This document shows, piece by piece, positions 44,353 to 56,363 of a stretch of 64,000 nt of DNA. The notes beneath the pieces were generated by a model. The model was not told where the DNA came from, ran no database searches, and saw only the letters and a program-made list of their open reading frames with translations. Location: positions 62,001 through 126,000 of the forward strand of contig BPJP01000006.1 in assembly GCA_026004675.1 (NCBI GenBank), written 5' to 3'. The position numbers and the translations under genes were made by a program. Source of the stretch: Gemmatales bacterium. Lineage in GTDB: Bacteria > Planctomycetota > Planctomycetia > Gemmatales > Gemmataceae. Position 1 is the stretch's first letter, and every line of letters starts with the position of its first letter.

Positions 44353-47017
44353 ATGCCAGCTACAGCCGGTTTCAAACAACAGTGCCCAAGTTGCGAGGAA
44401 AGGGTGCTTATCAAAGACGAAAAACTCGTCGGAAAGAAAGTCGAGTGCCCCAAGTGCAAGTTTCGCTTTGTTGTGCAAGCGCCGGCGGAAAAAAAACGCA
44501 GCCAGCCCGGATTCTTCCAACGGCAAAAAAAAGAGCAAAACAGCAGCCACCAAGTCAACTGCCAGCGCCAAAACCAAATCCGTTATCAAACGTCGAGTTC
44601 AAGAAGATGACGACGACGATTCGTCGGAAGAAATCCGTTTCAAGCCAAAATCGAGCGGTGGGAGCGGCAAAATGATCGCCGGCATCGTGCTGGCAGCTGT
44701 CGCCGTCATTCTCTTGGCTGTCGCTGGCTTTCTTCTTCTCGGCGGCGATGACAATTCGGCGGCACCGAATTCAAACAACAGTTTCACGCAAATTGGCAAC
44801 ACGACCAACCCCGGTCAAAACAATACGGGGCCCAATCCGACCCCTGTTAATCGCGACGGCATCGATCTTGCCGAGCCTAGCAATCATCTGCCGAACGACG
44901 TCGATCTGGTCGTGGACATCCGTTTGGGGCGAGTATTGAGCGGCGGCGTCGTTGGGACGATGTTGTTTGGCGCGGATGGTGTCGTCAAAGACTTGCCGAC
45001 GGATGTCGAAAACCGTCTGGGGCTGAGGCTAACCAGTATCGATCGCGTTCTCGTGGGCGGCAATCAAAAGGAAAACTGGCTGCTGTTCATTGTGCGCGCC
45101 AAAGAGCCAATCGCAATGGACGCGGTCAAGAAAGCAATGGGGCTGAAGCCTGCGGGTAACCCGATCCGTGGCCAAGAGTACTTTGTCAAGACCTCGACCT
45201 GGCGAGAAAGTGTGAACCGTGTTATGGGACTGCCCGCTGAGGGCAATGCCAAGCCGACGCCGCTCGCTGTTCGTCTGCACGACAAACAAACGTTGGTGAT
45301 GGGCGACCTCAAACCAGTCGAAAAATTTCTCCAGGACTTGGGCCACCCGAAGGCTAGCGGGAGTGCTTCGAATAACGATCCGACTTTGCCACCAGAAGGG
45401 GCTCCTCCGCCTGGCGTTGCTCCGCCACCCGATGCGGGACCCCCGCCGGGAGCGCCACCACCTGACGCGGGTGCTCCGCCTCCGGATGGTGCCGTGCCCC
45501 CGCCGGACAGCGGCATCCCTGTTCCAGATAGCGGGTTTCAACAGAAACAGTCTACAACTCCCTATTCGACGCTTGAACCACGTTTCCAAACGGTTTTGTC
45601 GCGGCTAAACCGCAAAGAAAACGTAATGGTGTGCGCCGTTGTGGACCTGGCCAGAAGCAAAGTGAAAGATTTGTTGCCGCCGGTCATCGCTCCCAAGCTG
45701 CTTGGCCTGTCGATACACGGGAACGTCGGCACGGAAATCGGGATCGAGTGTGCCGACCGCAAGGTGGCGGTCGCCGTCAGGGATCAACTGAAGAAAAAGC
45801 TGGAGGAGGCGCAATCGGAATTCGATCCGCTACGTATAGCGTTGGCATGGCCAGCCCCGAAGACGAGGCAGAATACGCCTCCGGGTGCGATTCCTCCGGA
45901 AGGAGTGCCACCTGGTGAGGAGCCGCCGGGTCAAGCTCCTCCTCCGCCCCCGGGCGTACCCCCCGGCGTTTTTCCACCGGGGCAGCTTCCTCCGGGAGTC
46001 CAGCCACCGGGTCAGTTTCCTCCAGAGGAGCAGCCCGGCCAGCCGATTCTACCGCGCCGACCAATTGATCTGGGCGACGAGGAACCGATCGGCACGATCG
46101 AAATCAGTGGTCCGACGGCAAGCAATGCCCTGGTCTACGTCGGCTTCAAGACCAAACCAGAGGTTCTTGAGTTGTTGTTCATGACCTACGCGCTGCCACA
46201 TGTGCTTCGAGTTAAAGGCGAAAAGGATATGGCGTTGAAGGCGCCGTCGCCCCACGACCTTGGGTTGGCAGGCCAGCGTTATTTGCACGACCATAAAGCT
46301 TTTCCACGGGGCACGCTGCCACGCAAGCTCACAGATGACCGGTACGGCCGGCCATGGCTGCCCGATGAGCGCATCAGCGGTCTAGCCGATTTGTTGCCTT
46401 ATCTCGGCTACAGTGATCTTCGCAACGAGATCGACCCCGATAAATCGTGGCGCGACAAAAAAAACGTCAAAGCCTCGATGACGCTGGTGCCGTTTTTCAT
46501 CAGCCCTAGTTATGCACCCGCGACACGTTATGTGGATACCGGCGACCTGAATCCAGCAGCGGCAACGCATTTCGTCGGTCTCGCTGGCATTGGACTGGAC
46601 GCTGCCGACTATCCCGCAGATGATCCGACGTTGGCCACTAAACGCGGCATCTGGGGCTATGATCGCACCACCAATGTCGCTGACCTCGTCGATAACCTGG
46701 CTACAACCATCTTCATGATTCAGATACCGGCGGAATATCGCGGTCCCTGGCTGGCAGGCGGCGGCGCCACCGTTCGAGGCGTCCCGGAAAAGAACAGCAT
46801 CCAACCATTCGTCGCCACGCAGTACAACGGCAGAGCGGGAACGTTCGCTGTCATGGCGGATGGTTCGGTGCGATTCATCGCAGGAGATATTTCTGACGAC
46901 GTTTTCAAAGCCTTGGCTGCCGTGAAAAAAGACCCAGAAAAGGTGCAACTAGAGAGTGTCCCGCTGGTTCCGCCCCCTGACAAACCCGAACTGCGTACCA
47001 GGTCTGCTGACCGTTAG
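44353..47017 (+). CDS. zinc-ribbon / DUF1559-like surface protein, frame broken at an A8 run
   Basis: The N-terminus MPATAGFKQQCPSCEERVLI, then KVECPKCKFRFVVQAPAEK, is a two-CxxC zinc ribbon, with AGGGA before ATG 44353. At an A8 run (44489-44496) the frame must move by one base to continue; with seven As the ribbon joins NAASPDSSNGKKKSK and the rest. Then: a membrane helix (IAGIVLAAVAVILLAVAGFL), an exported part with two Pro-rich spacers (PPPGAPPPDAGAPPP; PPGVFPPGQLPPGVQPPG), and a C-terminal DUF1559-like region with a prepilin-style end (TFAVMADGSVRFIAGDISDD). The total is about 887 residues. The last codons and the stop come from a family A repeat. Two-thirds are intact, so the break may be a sequencing error. 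Role: probably an envelope protein; function unknown. Confidence 0.72.
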
Positions 47018-47081
47018 TTGACGGTATTGCTCGTCGCACAGACGCCTCGACGCTCGCCGATAACACCGTTAGTTGATGTCG
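47009..47081 (-). repeat. family A repeat cluster (locus 3; two copies, inverted)
   Basis: Copies near 47009 (GACCGTTAGTTGACGGTA) and 47064 (CACCGTTAGTTGATGTCG), about 55 bases apart, in opposite orientation to locus 2. The spacer CTCGTCGCACAGACGCCTCG is the degenerate complement of the locus 2 spacer. The TAG of the first copy is the stop codon of the zinc-ribbon protein gene. Loci 2 and 3 therefore flank that gene as inverted repeats. Confidence 0.8.
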
Positions 47082-47288
47082 GAGATGAACGACACTAGAT
47101 AGCTAAGACTTTTCCGTCCGATTCCCACCACGCCTTTGCGCGCGGAGTTGTTGACTGCCCCCACAAGGTCCGATCTGCCGCGAACCGGCTTCGAGACTTC
47201 CGTCTGGTCACAGCCGGTTTTTCCCTTTTCCAGCCTGTGTGCGTATGATGTAAGGCAAGCGACGCAACGGTGGACGAATTGGTTGACG

Positions 47289-48227
47289 ATGGCGAACGAA
47301 GTTGTGCCAACACAGCAAAAAAACTCCCGCGTGCGGGCATGGCTCTATTTGGTGAGCTTGAGTTGTCGGCGGCAAACCCGAGCGCACCAGATGGTGTGGA
47401 TCGCGCTGGTTTTACTGCTTTTCAGCGTGGGTCTGGTCGGTTTGAATACGGCGCGCGATCGCTGGGGGATGTGGCATTGGCGTCATCCGTGGCGGCGAGG
47501 TCTGACTTACGAAGGCCATTTGCAGAACGTGGAACACCTTCGCCGCGGCATGCCCTGGCCGGCGCCGGCGGCCGCCGTCCAGGATGCCGTCCTGACGTCT
47601 TGCCGAGCCGTTCTCGAGCAGTCGGGATTCGTCGTGTTTTCCAATTGGTTCGTTTTTTCAGTCTTTTTGAGTTTTTTGCTTCCGATATGGAGTTTAAGTT
47701 TCGCCACCGAAGCACTTGGCGGAGAGCGTGAAGGGGGGAGTCTGGTTTGGCTGTTGACCCGGCCCCTGCCGAGGTGGTCGATCTATCTAGCCAAGTTCCT
47801 TGCCATGTTGCCCTGGGCTTTGGGCTTGAATCTGGGTGGGTTCTGGCTCATCTGCATGGCGGCCGGCGAGCCTGGGAGGATGGCATTTGCCCTCTATTGG
47901 CCCGCTGTGTTGTGGGGTTCTTTGGCGTTCTGTTCGTTGTTCCATCTGATGGGAGCGTGTTTCCGGCGACCTGCGGTCATTGCCCTGGTTTACTCCTTCT
48001 TTTTGGAAACCTTTCTCGGAGGGATGCCAGGCTACATGAAGCGCATCAGCATCAGCTTCTATGCTCGCTGCATGATGTTTGAAAAAGGCGGGAAGTTCGG
48101 CATTCTGCCTCCCAGTCCCGAAGTTTATTTGCCGGTCAGTAGCGGGACGGCACAAACTGTGTTGATTGTCTTGGCTGCGGGACTGCTGGTCGTGGGAATG
48201 CTGGTTTTTGCCCAAAAAGAGCATTGA
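47289..48227 (+). CDS. ABC-2-type permease
   Basis: 312 residues from ATG 47289; upstream in-frame codons lack a ribosome site and the family-like part starts here. Membrane segments are visible near residues 37-55 (MVWIALVLLLFSVGLVGL), 118-138, 170-195, 200-222 and 232-250, plus a last helix at 285-306 (TVLIVLAAGLLVVGMLVFA). The GGEREGGSLVWLLTRPLPRW loop between helices is a hallmark of ABC-2 permeases. It has no ATPase beside it, so it may pair with the ATP-binding protein at 32.4-33.3 kb or with one outside the window. It converges on the xdhC-type gene (18 bases between stops). Confidence 0.83.
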   Translation: MANEVVPTQQKNSRVRAWLYLVSLSCRRQTRAHQMVWIALVLLLFSVGLVGLNTARDRWGMWHWRHPWRRGLTYEGHLQNVEHLRRGMPWPAPAAAVQDAVLTSCRAVLEQSGFVVFSNWFVFSVFLSFLLPIWSLSFATEALGGEREGGSLVWLLTRPLPRWSIYLAKFLAMLPWALGLNLGGFWLICMAAGEPGRMAFALYWPAVLWGSLAFCSLFHLMGACFRRPAVIALVYSFFLETFLGGMPGYMKRISISFYARCMMFEKGGKFGILPPSPEVYLPVSSGTAQTVLIVLAAGLLVVGMLVFAQKEH

Positions 48228-48245
48228 GCATCGCCGTTTCGCTGA

Positions 48246-49316
48246 TCAACGGGAGGCGGGATTGGCCGCCAGATTACGACAGGCGATCAACTCGGCAACG
48301 ATGCTGATCGCGATTTCCGGCACGGTCTGCGACCCGATCTCCAAGCCCACGGGCGAATGGACTTTGGCCAGCGTCGCTTCGGGAATCCCCTTGGCCATTA
48401 AGTCTTCGTAGATCAGCTTCTTCTTGCGTTTACTGCCGATCATACCGACATAAGCGGCGTTGGAAGGGGCCAGGTGGAAGAGAGCTTCTTCGTCGTGGGC
48501 ATGGCCGCGAGTGACGATGACACAGAAAAACGACGGGTCGATCGCCTCGGCCACGAGCCTCTGCAGCGACGCCCCAATATCGCCCACGATTCGCCGCTTC
48601 GCCATAGGGAAGCGTTCCTGGGAAGCATAGCGTTCGCGGTCATCGAGAATCCAGATATCGAAATCCACTTCGGCCGCAAGCCGGGCCACGGCCTCGCCCA
48701 CGTGGCCGCCGCCGACGATCAACAGCGTGACGCGCGGCGGCACGGGCAAATAGGCGATTCCGTCGTGCACTTTGGGTTTAGGGCGCTGTTGTACCGGGGT
48801 CAGGTGTCGGGTCACCACTTCCGGAAGCACGCCGGCGCCGATTTGCGCGACCAGGTTGCCCGTCGCGTCGAAAAGATAGCGATTGCCAAACTGCAACGGC
48901 GGCGGAGCGTCGGCGAGAACGACAGCTTGCGTGTGTCCGGTACCGGCAGCGGCCAGTTCCTTAAGGCGTCGAAAATACTCGCCCACTTCTTCACTGGTGG
49001 ACGTGGGCAACAACGGCTGGGCCAGAATGCTCATGCGACCGCCACAGATCAAGCCGTCGTCCCAGCCGTAATTGTCGTCCAGATGGAAAACATGCAATTC
49101 CGTCTTGCCGCTGGAGAACGAACGCAAGGCACGCTGGCGAACCTCGGCTTCGACACAACCCCCTCCAAGCGTCCCGATTTGCCCGCCATCCGGAAAGACC
49201 AGCATCGTGGCTCCCGCTTTCTGTGGCGTCGATCCCCTCGTCTCCACCACCGAACAACAAATGCACTCCCGTTTTTCTTCGAGGATTCGGTTCAATTCGG
49301 CAAGCAAGTCGCGCAT
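48246..49316 (-). CDS. XdhC/CoxI-family protein (molybdenum-cofactor handling)
   Basis: 356 residues from ATG 49316. The N-terminal XdhC_CoxI domain contains ETRGSTPQKAGATMLVF and GTLGGGCVEAEVRQRAL, the C-terminal Rossmann-like part has LLIVGGGHVGEAVARLA, then VIVTRGHAHDEEAL and YVGMIGSKRKKKLIYEDL with GLEIGSQTVPEIAISIVAEL. XdhC binds molybdenum cofactor, helps its sulfuration and inserts it into xanthine-dehydrogenase-type enzymes. None of those enzymes is in the window. The ModA-like transporter at the left end may share the same metal economy (inference). It is divergent from the PEP-hydrolase-family gene, with 133 bases between the starts. Confidence 0.93.
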   Translation of the reverse strand: MRDLLAELNRILEEKRECICCSVVETRGSTPQKAGATMLVFPDGGQIGTLGGGCVEAEVRQRALRSFSSGKTELHVFHLDDNYGWDDGLICGGRMSILAQPLLPTSTSEEVGEYFRRLKELAAAGTGHTQAVVLADAPPPLQFGNRYLFDATGNLVAQIGAGVLPEVVTRHLTPVQQRPKPKVHDGIAYLPVPPRVTLLIVGGGHVGEAVARLAAEVDFDIWILDDRERYASQERFPMAKRRIVGDIGASLQRLVAEAIDPSFFCVIVTRGHAHDEEALFHLAPSNAAYVGMIGSKRKKKLIYEDLMAKGIPEATLAKVHSPVGLEIGSQTVPEIAISIVAELIACRNLAANPASR

Positions 49317-49449
49317 AACCCAATACCTTTTCTTTTGTGGCGGTATTCGTTGTAGCAAATTCGTCTGCTGCCCGCCACAATAGGCCAAGGCCGTCGCTTT
49401 CGGCCCACATTGGCTGTTTCCGCTTCCAAAAACATAAAGGTCCCAGATC

Positions 49450-50286
49450 ATGAGTTTTTTTACTCGCGCGGAATGCCTCGAACGTCTTCGCGGTCAAATC
49501 GCGGCTGGCAAGCCCATCATCGGTGGCGGTGCCGGTACCGGCATCAGTGCCAAGTGTGCCGAGGCCGGCGGTATCGATCTGATCATCATCTATAACTCCG
49601 GAAGGTTTCGCATGGCTGGCAGGGGAAGCCTTGCAGGCATGATGCCCTATGGCGACGCCAACCAGATCGTTATGCAGATGGCGGCCGAGGTTCTCCCCAT
49701 CGTCAGAAACACTCCCGTCCTCGCTGGTGTGTGTGGCACCGATCCCTTCCGCATTATGAAACTTTTTTTGCGCGACATCCAGGCGGCTGGTTTCAGCGGC
49801 GTTCAGAATTTCCCCACCGTCGGGCTGATCGACGGTGTCTTTCGGCAGAATCTCGAAGAAACCGGCATGGGCTTCGGTCTCGAAGTCGACATGATCCGTG
49901 AAGCCCACAACTTGGGCTTGCTGACCTGCCCTTACGTCTTTACGGAAGATGAGGCCCGCGACATGGCTCGAGCCGGTGCCGACGTCCTCATTCCCCATAT
50001 GGGCTTGACCACCAAGGGCAGCATTGGTGCCAAAACAGCGATGACACTCGAGGACGCCGCCAAGAAAGTGCAGGCGCTTCACGACGCGGCCAAAGCCGTC
50101 AACAAGGAGGTCATCGTCCTGTGCCACGGCGGCCCCATCTCGGAACCAGAAGACGCCGAGTACATCTTGCGACATACCGAAGGCATCGCCGGATTTTTCG
50201 GCGCCTCCAGCATCGAACGTTTGCCGACCGAACAGGCCATCACCAGTTGCGTGAAGCGTTTCAAGAAAATTGACCTGGGGAAATAA
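49450..50286 (+). CDS. phosphoenolpyruvate hydrolase family TIM-barrel protein
   Basis: 278 residues, ATG 49450 after AAAGGTCCCAGATC. The protein matches the PEP-hydrolase/TIM-barrel signal-transduction family: [94 protein letters not shown] and the closing [14 protein letters not shown]. Homologues occur alone or fused to a Tm-1-like (UPF0261) domain; here it is alone. The substrate is unproven. Confidence 0.88.
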   Translation: MSFFTRAECLERLRGQIAAGKPIIGGGAGTGISAKCAEAGGIDLIIIYNSGRFRMAGRGSLAGMMPYGDANQIVMQMAAEVLPIVRNTPVLAGVCGTDPFRIMKLFLRDIQAAGFSGVQNFPTVGLIDGVFRQNLEETGMGFGLEVDMIREAHNLGLLTCPYVFTEDEARDMARAGADVLIPHMGLTTKGSIGAKTAMTLEDAAKKVQALHDAAKAVNKEVIVLCHGGPISEPEDAEYILRHTEGIAGFFGASSIERLPTEQAITSCVKRFKKIDLGK

Positions 50287-50361
50287 CAACCCGCAAAACG
50301 AAGTTTGGAATTGACATGGAGGGACGCCGTCTGTCGCGTCAGCGCTTGTCACGTCGGCGGT

Positions 50362-51816
50362 TTACGGCCAACGGCGGGCCACCTCGACGAGGGTTCGGAC
50401 GAACGCTCCCGTTGCCCCCGTGTCCTGCCACGGCTTGGGCTTTTCCAAGAAAGCCGGCCCGGCAATGTCGAGATGCACCCAGGGGACATCACGGACGAAA
50501 GCTTCAAGGAGTTTGGCTGCGGTGATGGCCCCGGCCCAGCGGCCTTCGCCGACGTTCTTGATGTCGGCGACTTCGCTTTTGATTTGCTCGCCGTACTCCT
50601 CAAACATGGGAAGTTGCCATACAGGTTCGCCGCAGATTCGCGCCGCGCCGGCCACCAGTTCGGCCCACGATTGGTTGTTGGTCATCAGGCCGGCAACGTC
50701 GGTTCCTAAAGCGACCATGCACGCACCGGTCAAGGTGGCGAGGTCGATGATCTTGGCCGCTCCCCGGTCGACGGCGACGTCGAGAACGTCAGCAAGAACA
50801 AGTCGGCCCTCAGCATCAGTGTTCAGGACCTCGATGGTTTTTCCGCTGCGAGTCTTGAGGATATCGCCTAGTTTGTAGGACGTGCCGCTGACCATGTTTT
50901 CGACCAGGCCACACAGGCCGAGAACATTGATCGGCAAGTCGAGTCGGGCAATGGCTTGGAGAGCGCCGACGACGGTGGCGGCGCCGGCCATGTCGCATTT
51001 CATGGTTTTCATGCTGTCGGTCGGCTTGAGAGACAGGCCGCCGGAATCGAAGGTAACGCCCTTGCCGACAAGAGCAAGCGTGGGAGCGTCGCCGCCGCGC
51101 TGGTGACGAAGGATGACCAGCCTGGGCGGGCGGGCAGACCCACGCGCAACGCCCAACAGGGCGCCGCAGTTTTCTTTGTGCAAGCGGTCTTCGTCCCAGA
51201 CCTCGATGTCGAGTCCGTCTTCGGCGGCCATCTCGCTGGCGATATCGGCGAACGATTCGGGGTAAATTTCGCTGGCTGGTTCATTGACCAAACGGCGCGT
51301 GAGGTTGACGGCACTACCGAGGACTTGGCCAGCTGCCAGGGCCGCCGGAGACGCATTCTGCCATTGGATTTCACCAAGGGGATGAAGCCTCTTTTCGTCG
51401 CGATAGAGGTCCTGTCCGCGGCAACCGACCATGGCGCCGCAGACGCCCGCTTCGACCATGACATCCGGCCAATCGCCGCCGAGCAGAAACGCCACGCTTC
51501 GTCTTGGTCTGGCGGCGAGTAGTTTGGCGGCGGCACCGGCAGCGCGGAAGATGTTGCCCCGGTCCAGCGCTGCCTTCTTACCAAGCCCGACAACCACTAC
51601 CTGGTCGGCTTGCATGCCCTGTGGACCATGCAAGACGAGCGTTTCTGCCGTCCGACCTGTGAATTCGCCCCGTTCCCGTAGCCGGGACAGCAGCTTCCCC
51701 GACGCGTCATCGAAGCGGTCCGCTTCCCCTTCCAAAGGGGCTTCGGCATAGACGCCCAGGACGACGGCGTCGGCTTGGATTTCCGTAACGGACTGCGTTG
51801 TCGAAGTGACTTTCAT
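50362..51816 (-). CDS. pepA: leucyl aminopeptidase (M17, cytosol aminopeptidase)
   Basis: 484 residues, ATG 51816. The C-terminal catalytic domain is complete: GKGVTFDSGGLSLKPTDSM with the first metal ligands (Lys/Asp), MKCDMAGAATVVGALQAIA, the family signature NTDAEGRLVLADVL near residue 324 and ATLTGACMVALG. The N-terminal regulatory domain precedes it (residues 1-165). The enzyme removes N-terminal residues from peptides as a metal-dependent hexamer and in some bacteria also binds DNA. Length is normal. It is followed by nothing on its strand for 75 bases and preceded by the DUF1501 gene (51 bases). Confidence 0.96.
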   Translation of the reverse strand: MKVTSTTQSVTEIQADAVVLGVYAEAPLEGEADRFDDASGKLLSRLRERGEFTGRTAETLVLHGPQGMQADQVVVVGLGKKAALDRGNIFRAAGAAAKLLAARPRRSVAFLLGGDWPDVMVEAGVCGAMVGCRGQDLYRDEKRLHPLGEIQWQNASPAALAAGQVLGSAVNLTRRLVNEPASEIYPESFADIASEMAAEDGLDIEVWDEDRLHKENCGALLGVARGSARPPRLVILRHQRGGDAPTLALVGKGVTFDSGGLSLKPTDSMKTMKCDMAGAATVVGALQAIARLDLPINVLGLCGLVENMVSGTSYKLGDILKTRSGKTIEVLNTDAEGRLVLADVLDVAVDRGAAKIIDLATLTGACMVALGTDVAGLMTNNQSWAELVAGAARICGEPVWQLPMFEEYGEQIKSEVADIKNVGEGRWAGAITAAKLLEAFVRDVPWVHLDIAGPAFLEKPKPWQDTGATGAFVRTLVEVARRWP

Positions 51817-51867
51817 AAGTTATCCATTCTAGAGGGTTGTTTTCGTGTCGCAGCGGATGCGAGACCG

Positions 51868-53319
51868 TCAGGCGAGCAGATCCTTGACGACCCGCCCGTG
51901 TACGTCGGTCAAGCGATAATAACGTCCTTGGAATTTGAAGGTCAATTTGGTGTGGTCGATGCCGAGGCAATGCAGAATGGTGGCGTGCAAGTCGTGGACA
52001 TGAAGAGGGTTTTCGACGATGTTGTAGCAATAATCGTCGGTTTTGCCGTAGGAAAAGCCGGGCTTGATGCCGCCACCGGCAAGCCAGATGGTGAAGCAGC
52101 GTGGATGGTGGTCGCGCCCGTAATTTTCGGCAGTCAAGGTCCCCTGGCAATAGACGGTCCGGCCGAACTCTCCCCCCCAAATTACCAGCGTGTCGTCGAG
52201 CAAGCCACGATTTTTCAGATCGATGATCAAGGCCGCGGACGCCTGGTCCGTATCTCGGCACTGGCCGACGATTTGCTTGGGCAGGTTGGTGTGCTGGTCC
52301 CAACCACGATGGAACAACTGGATGAAACGAACGCCGCGTTCCGCCAGGCGTCGGGCAAGCAGACAGTTGGCGGCGTAGGTTCCCGGTTTTTTGGCGTCAG
52401 GGCCATACAACTTGAAGATGTGCTCCGGCTCCTTTGAGACGTCCATCAGTTCGGGCACGGATGTCTGCATCAAGAAAGCCAATTCGTACTGGGCAATGCG
52501 TGTGGCGATTTCAGGATCGCCGACCGCTTCGTATTTCAGGCGATTCAACTTCGCCAGGTCGTCGAGAAATCGGCGGCGGGCTTGATGGCTCATGCCGGGC
52601 GGGTTGGACAAGTAGAGAACCGGATCGCCGACCGAGCGGAATTTGAGTCCCTGATACTTGGAAGGAAGGAAGCCGCTGCCCCAAAGGCGATCATAGAGGG
52701 GCTGTCCGCCGGGGAGCCCGCTCCCCTGAGAAATCATGACGACAAAAGCGGGAAGGTCTTTGTTTTCGCTGCCCAGGCCATAAGCGAGCCAGGCACCGAT
52801 GCTGGGTCGGCCAGCCAGTTGGGCGCCGGTCTGGAAGAACGTGATCGCCGGGTCGTGGTTGATGGCCTCGGTGTACATCGACTTGACGAAGCAGAGATGG
52901 TCGGCGACCTTTGCCGTGTGCGGCAGCAGTTCACTCAACCAGGCGCCGCTTTGTCCATGTTGCTTGAATCGGAACTTGCTGGGGGCGATGGGCAGGCTTT
53001 CCTGAGTGGCGGTCATGCCTGTAAGCCGTTGCCCTTTGCGGATCGAATCCGGCAACTCGGTGCCGCGCAAATCCTTGAGCTTTGGTTTGTAGTCGAAAAG
53101 GTCCATCTGCGAAGGAGCGCCGGACTGAAACAAGTAAATGACCCGTTTGGCTGTCGGCGTAAAATGCGGAACACCAGGCAAACCGCCGGTAGGACTTTTG
53201 TTGGCCGCACCGCGAGCGTCTTGGTGTAGCAGCCAGGCGAGCGCAGCCGAACCAAGCCCAGCACTCGCCAGAAAATGCCTGCGTGACAGAACCATTGGCA
53301 TCTGGTCGAATTGATTCAT
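51868..53319 (-). CDS. DUF1501 protein with twin-arginine signal (second copy)
   Basis: 483 residues from ATG 53319, with GAGGTGAG upstream; the frame extends further but without a start signal. A twin-arginine motif ([19 protein letters not shown], about residues 11-30) directs export. The DUF1501 body shows [89 protein letters not shown] and [18 protein letters not shown]. It is not a close copy of the 21.4-22.8 kb gene. Its start is 185 bases from that of fur on the other strand. Confidence 0.9.
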   Translation of the reverse strand: MNQFDQMPMVLSRRHFLASAGLGSAALAWLLHQDARGAANKSPTGGLPGVPHFTPTAKRVIYLFQSGAPSQMDLFDYKPKLKDLRGTELPDSIRKGQRLTGMTATQESLPIAPSKFRFKQHGQSGAWLSELLPHTAKVADHLCFVKSMYTEAINHDPAITFFQTGAQLAGRPSIGAWLAYGLGSENKDLPAFVVMISQGSGLPGGQPLYDRLWGSGFLPSKYQGLKFRSVGDPVLYLSNPPGMSHQARRRFLDDLAKLNRLKYEAVGDPEIATRIAQYELAFLMQTSVPELMDVSKEPEHIFKLYGPDAKKPGTYAANCLLARRLAERGVRFIQLFHRGWDQHTNLPKQIVGQCRDTDQASAALIIDLKNRGLLDDTLVIWGGEFGRTVYCQGTLTAENYGRDHHPRCFTIWLAGGGIKPGFSYGKTDDYCYNIVENPLHVHDLHATILHCLGIDHTKLTFKFQGRYYRLTDVHGRVVKDLLA

Positions 53320-53469
53320 GGTCTCACCTCGAAATGGCTGGCCCCCTCTGACCGCTTCTTGGCTGCTTGCCACCATTGTAATGGATTGTCGACAAATCGC
53401 TAGAAACCAATGGGTGTGTTTACGCCGGCTGTTGGCGGATTGAGAAAAAAACTTGAACAGAAAAAATTC

Positions 53470-53503
53470 TTGACACTGTCCAGATTCGCCATAAAACGAA
53501 AAC
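53470..53503 (+). promoter_or_regulatory. sigma-70 promoter for fur-katG, near-leaderless
   Basis: TTGACA (53470-53475), a 16-base spacer and TAAAAC (53492-53497) predict transcription starting at about 53503-53505, on or next to the fur ATG at 53504. No Shine-Dalgarno sequence precedes that ATG. This matches the leaderless furA-katG transcripts known from actinobacteria. Confidence 0.6.
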
Positions 53504-53926
53504 ATGGTCGACGATCCGACTCAAATTCTTCGCGAGCGGGGCTTGCAGGTCACGGCACAGCGATTGGCTGTGTTGCGGGCGGTGTCTCGCCGGCCACACG
53601 GTACGGCGGATGCCATTGCGGAGGACGTGCGCGCGGAGATCGGGGCGATTTCCCGTCAAGCGGTGTACGACGCACTTGGGGTTCTCGCGGAGAAGGGGAT
53701 CATCCGCCGAATTCAGCCGGCTGGTTCGCCTGCACGGTACGAGGACCGCGTGGGGGATAACCATCACCATTTGATCTGCCGGTCTTGCGGCAAGATGGTC
53801 GACGTGGATTGCGTAGTAGGCGACACGCCGTGCCTGAGTGTGGCGGATGCGTCGGGTTTTCGCATCGATGAAGCCGAGGTGATTTTCTGGGGAACGTGTC
53901 CGAATTGTCTCTCGGCGCAGAAATGA
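53504..53926 (+). CDS. Fur-family metalloregulator (FurA/PerR-like)
   Basis: 140 residues, ATG 53504. The winged helix-turn-helix spans about 1-80 ([40 protein letters not shown]). The dimer/metal half follows: [20 protein letters not shown] with a His-rich metal site and the first zinc Cys pair, and the closing [10 protein letters not shown] with the second pair. It lies 78 bases before katG on the same strand, the standard fur/per-katG arrangement, so it very likely represses katG and itself and is relieved by peroxide or metal limitation (known for the family; inferred here). It begins with no leader and no ribosome site. Confidence 0.93.
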   Translation: MVDDPTQILRERGLQVTAQRLAVLRAVSRRPHGTADAIAEDVRAEIGAISRQAVYDALGVLAEKGIIRRIQPAGSPARYEDRVGDNHHHLICRSCGKMVDVDCVVGDTPCLSVADASGFRIDEAEVIFWGTCPNCLSAQK

Positions 53927-56179
<2,253 letters not shown>

Positions 56180-56200
56180 ACCAAACGGACAACCCGATCA

Positions 56201-56246
56201 CGTCCCCCTTGTTCTGCTCCTGGCAAACCGGGCAGAAGGGGGGACG
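56201..56246 (+). terminator. hairpin terminator after katG
   Basis: CGTCCCCC (56201-56208) pairs with GGGGGACG (56239-56246), and TTCTGC with GCAGAA inside, leaving a loop around GGCAAACC. It lies 21 bases beyond the stop and is followed by ATTCTTTCC. Confidence 0.75.
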
Positions 56247-56363
56247 ATTCTTTCCCATCCAGGCCAATCGTTTGGCAGTAAGACCAGAGCGGATGGCCTA
56301 ACGAGACGATGAACCGGGGTTGACGAATGTTGTTCTGCAGTCTGGAAGAACGGGACGTGCTTT

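Noticed and set aside
44267..44488. Upstream extension of the zinc-ribbon/DUF1559 frame
   Set aside because: The zinc ribbon with its two CxxC pairs and ribosome site is in the other frame; this stretch is its shadow until the A8 run.
48991..50352. 453-codon minus-strand frame across xdhC start and the PEP-hydrolase gene
   Set aside because: Covers two well-supported genes and is a low-complexity shadow.
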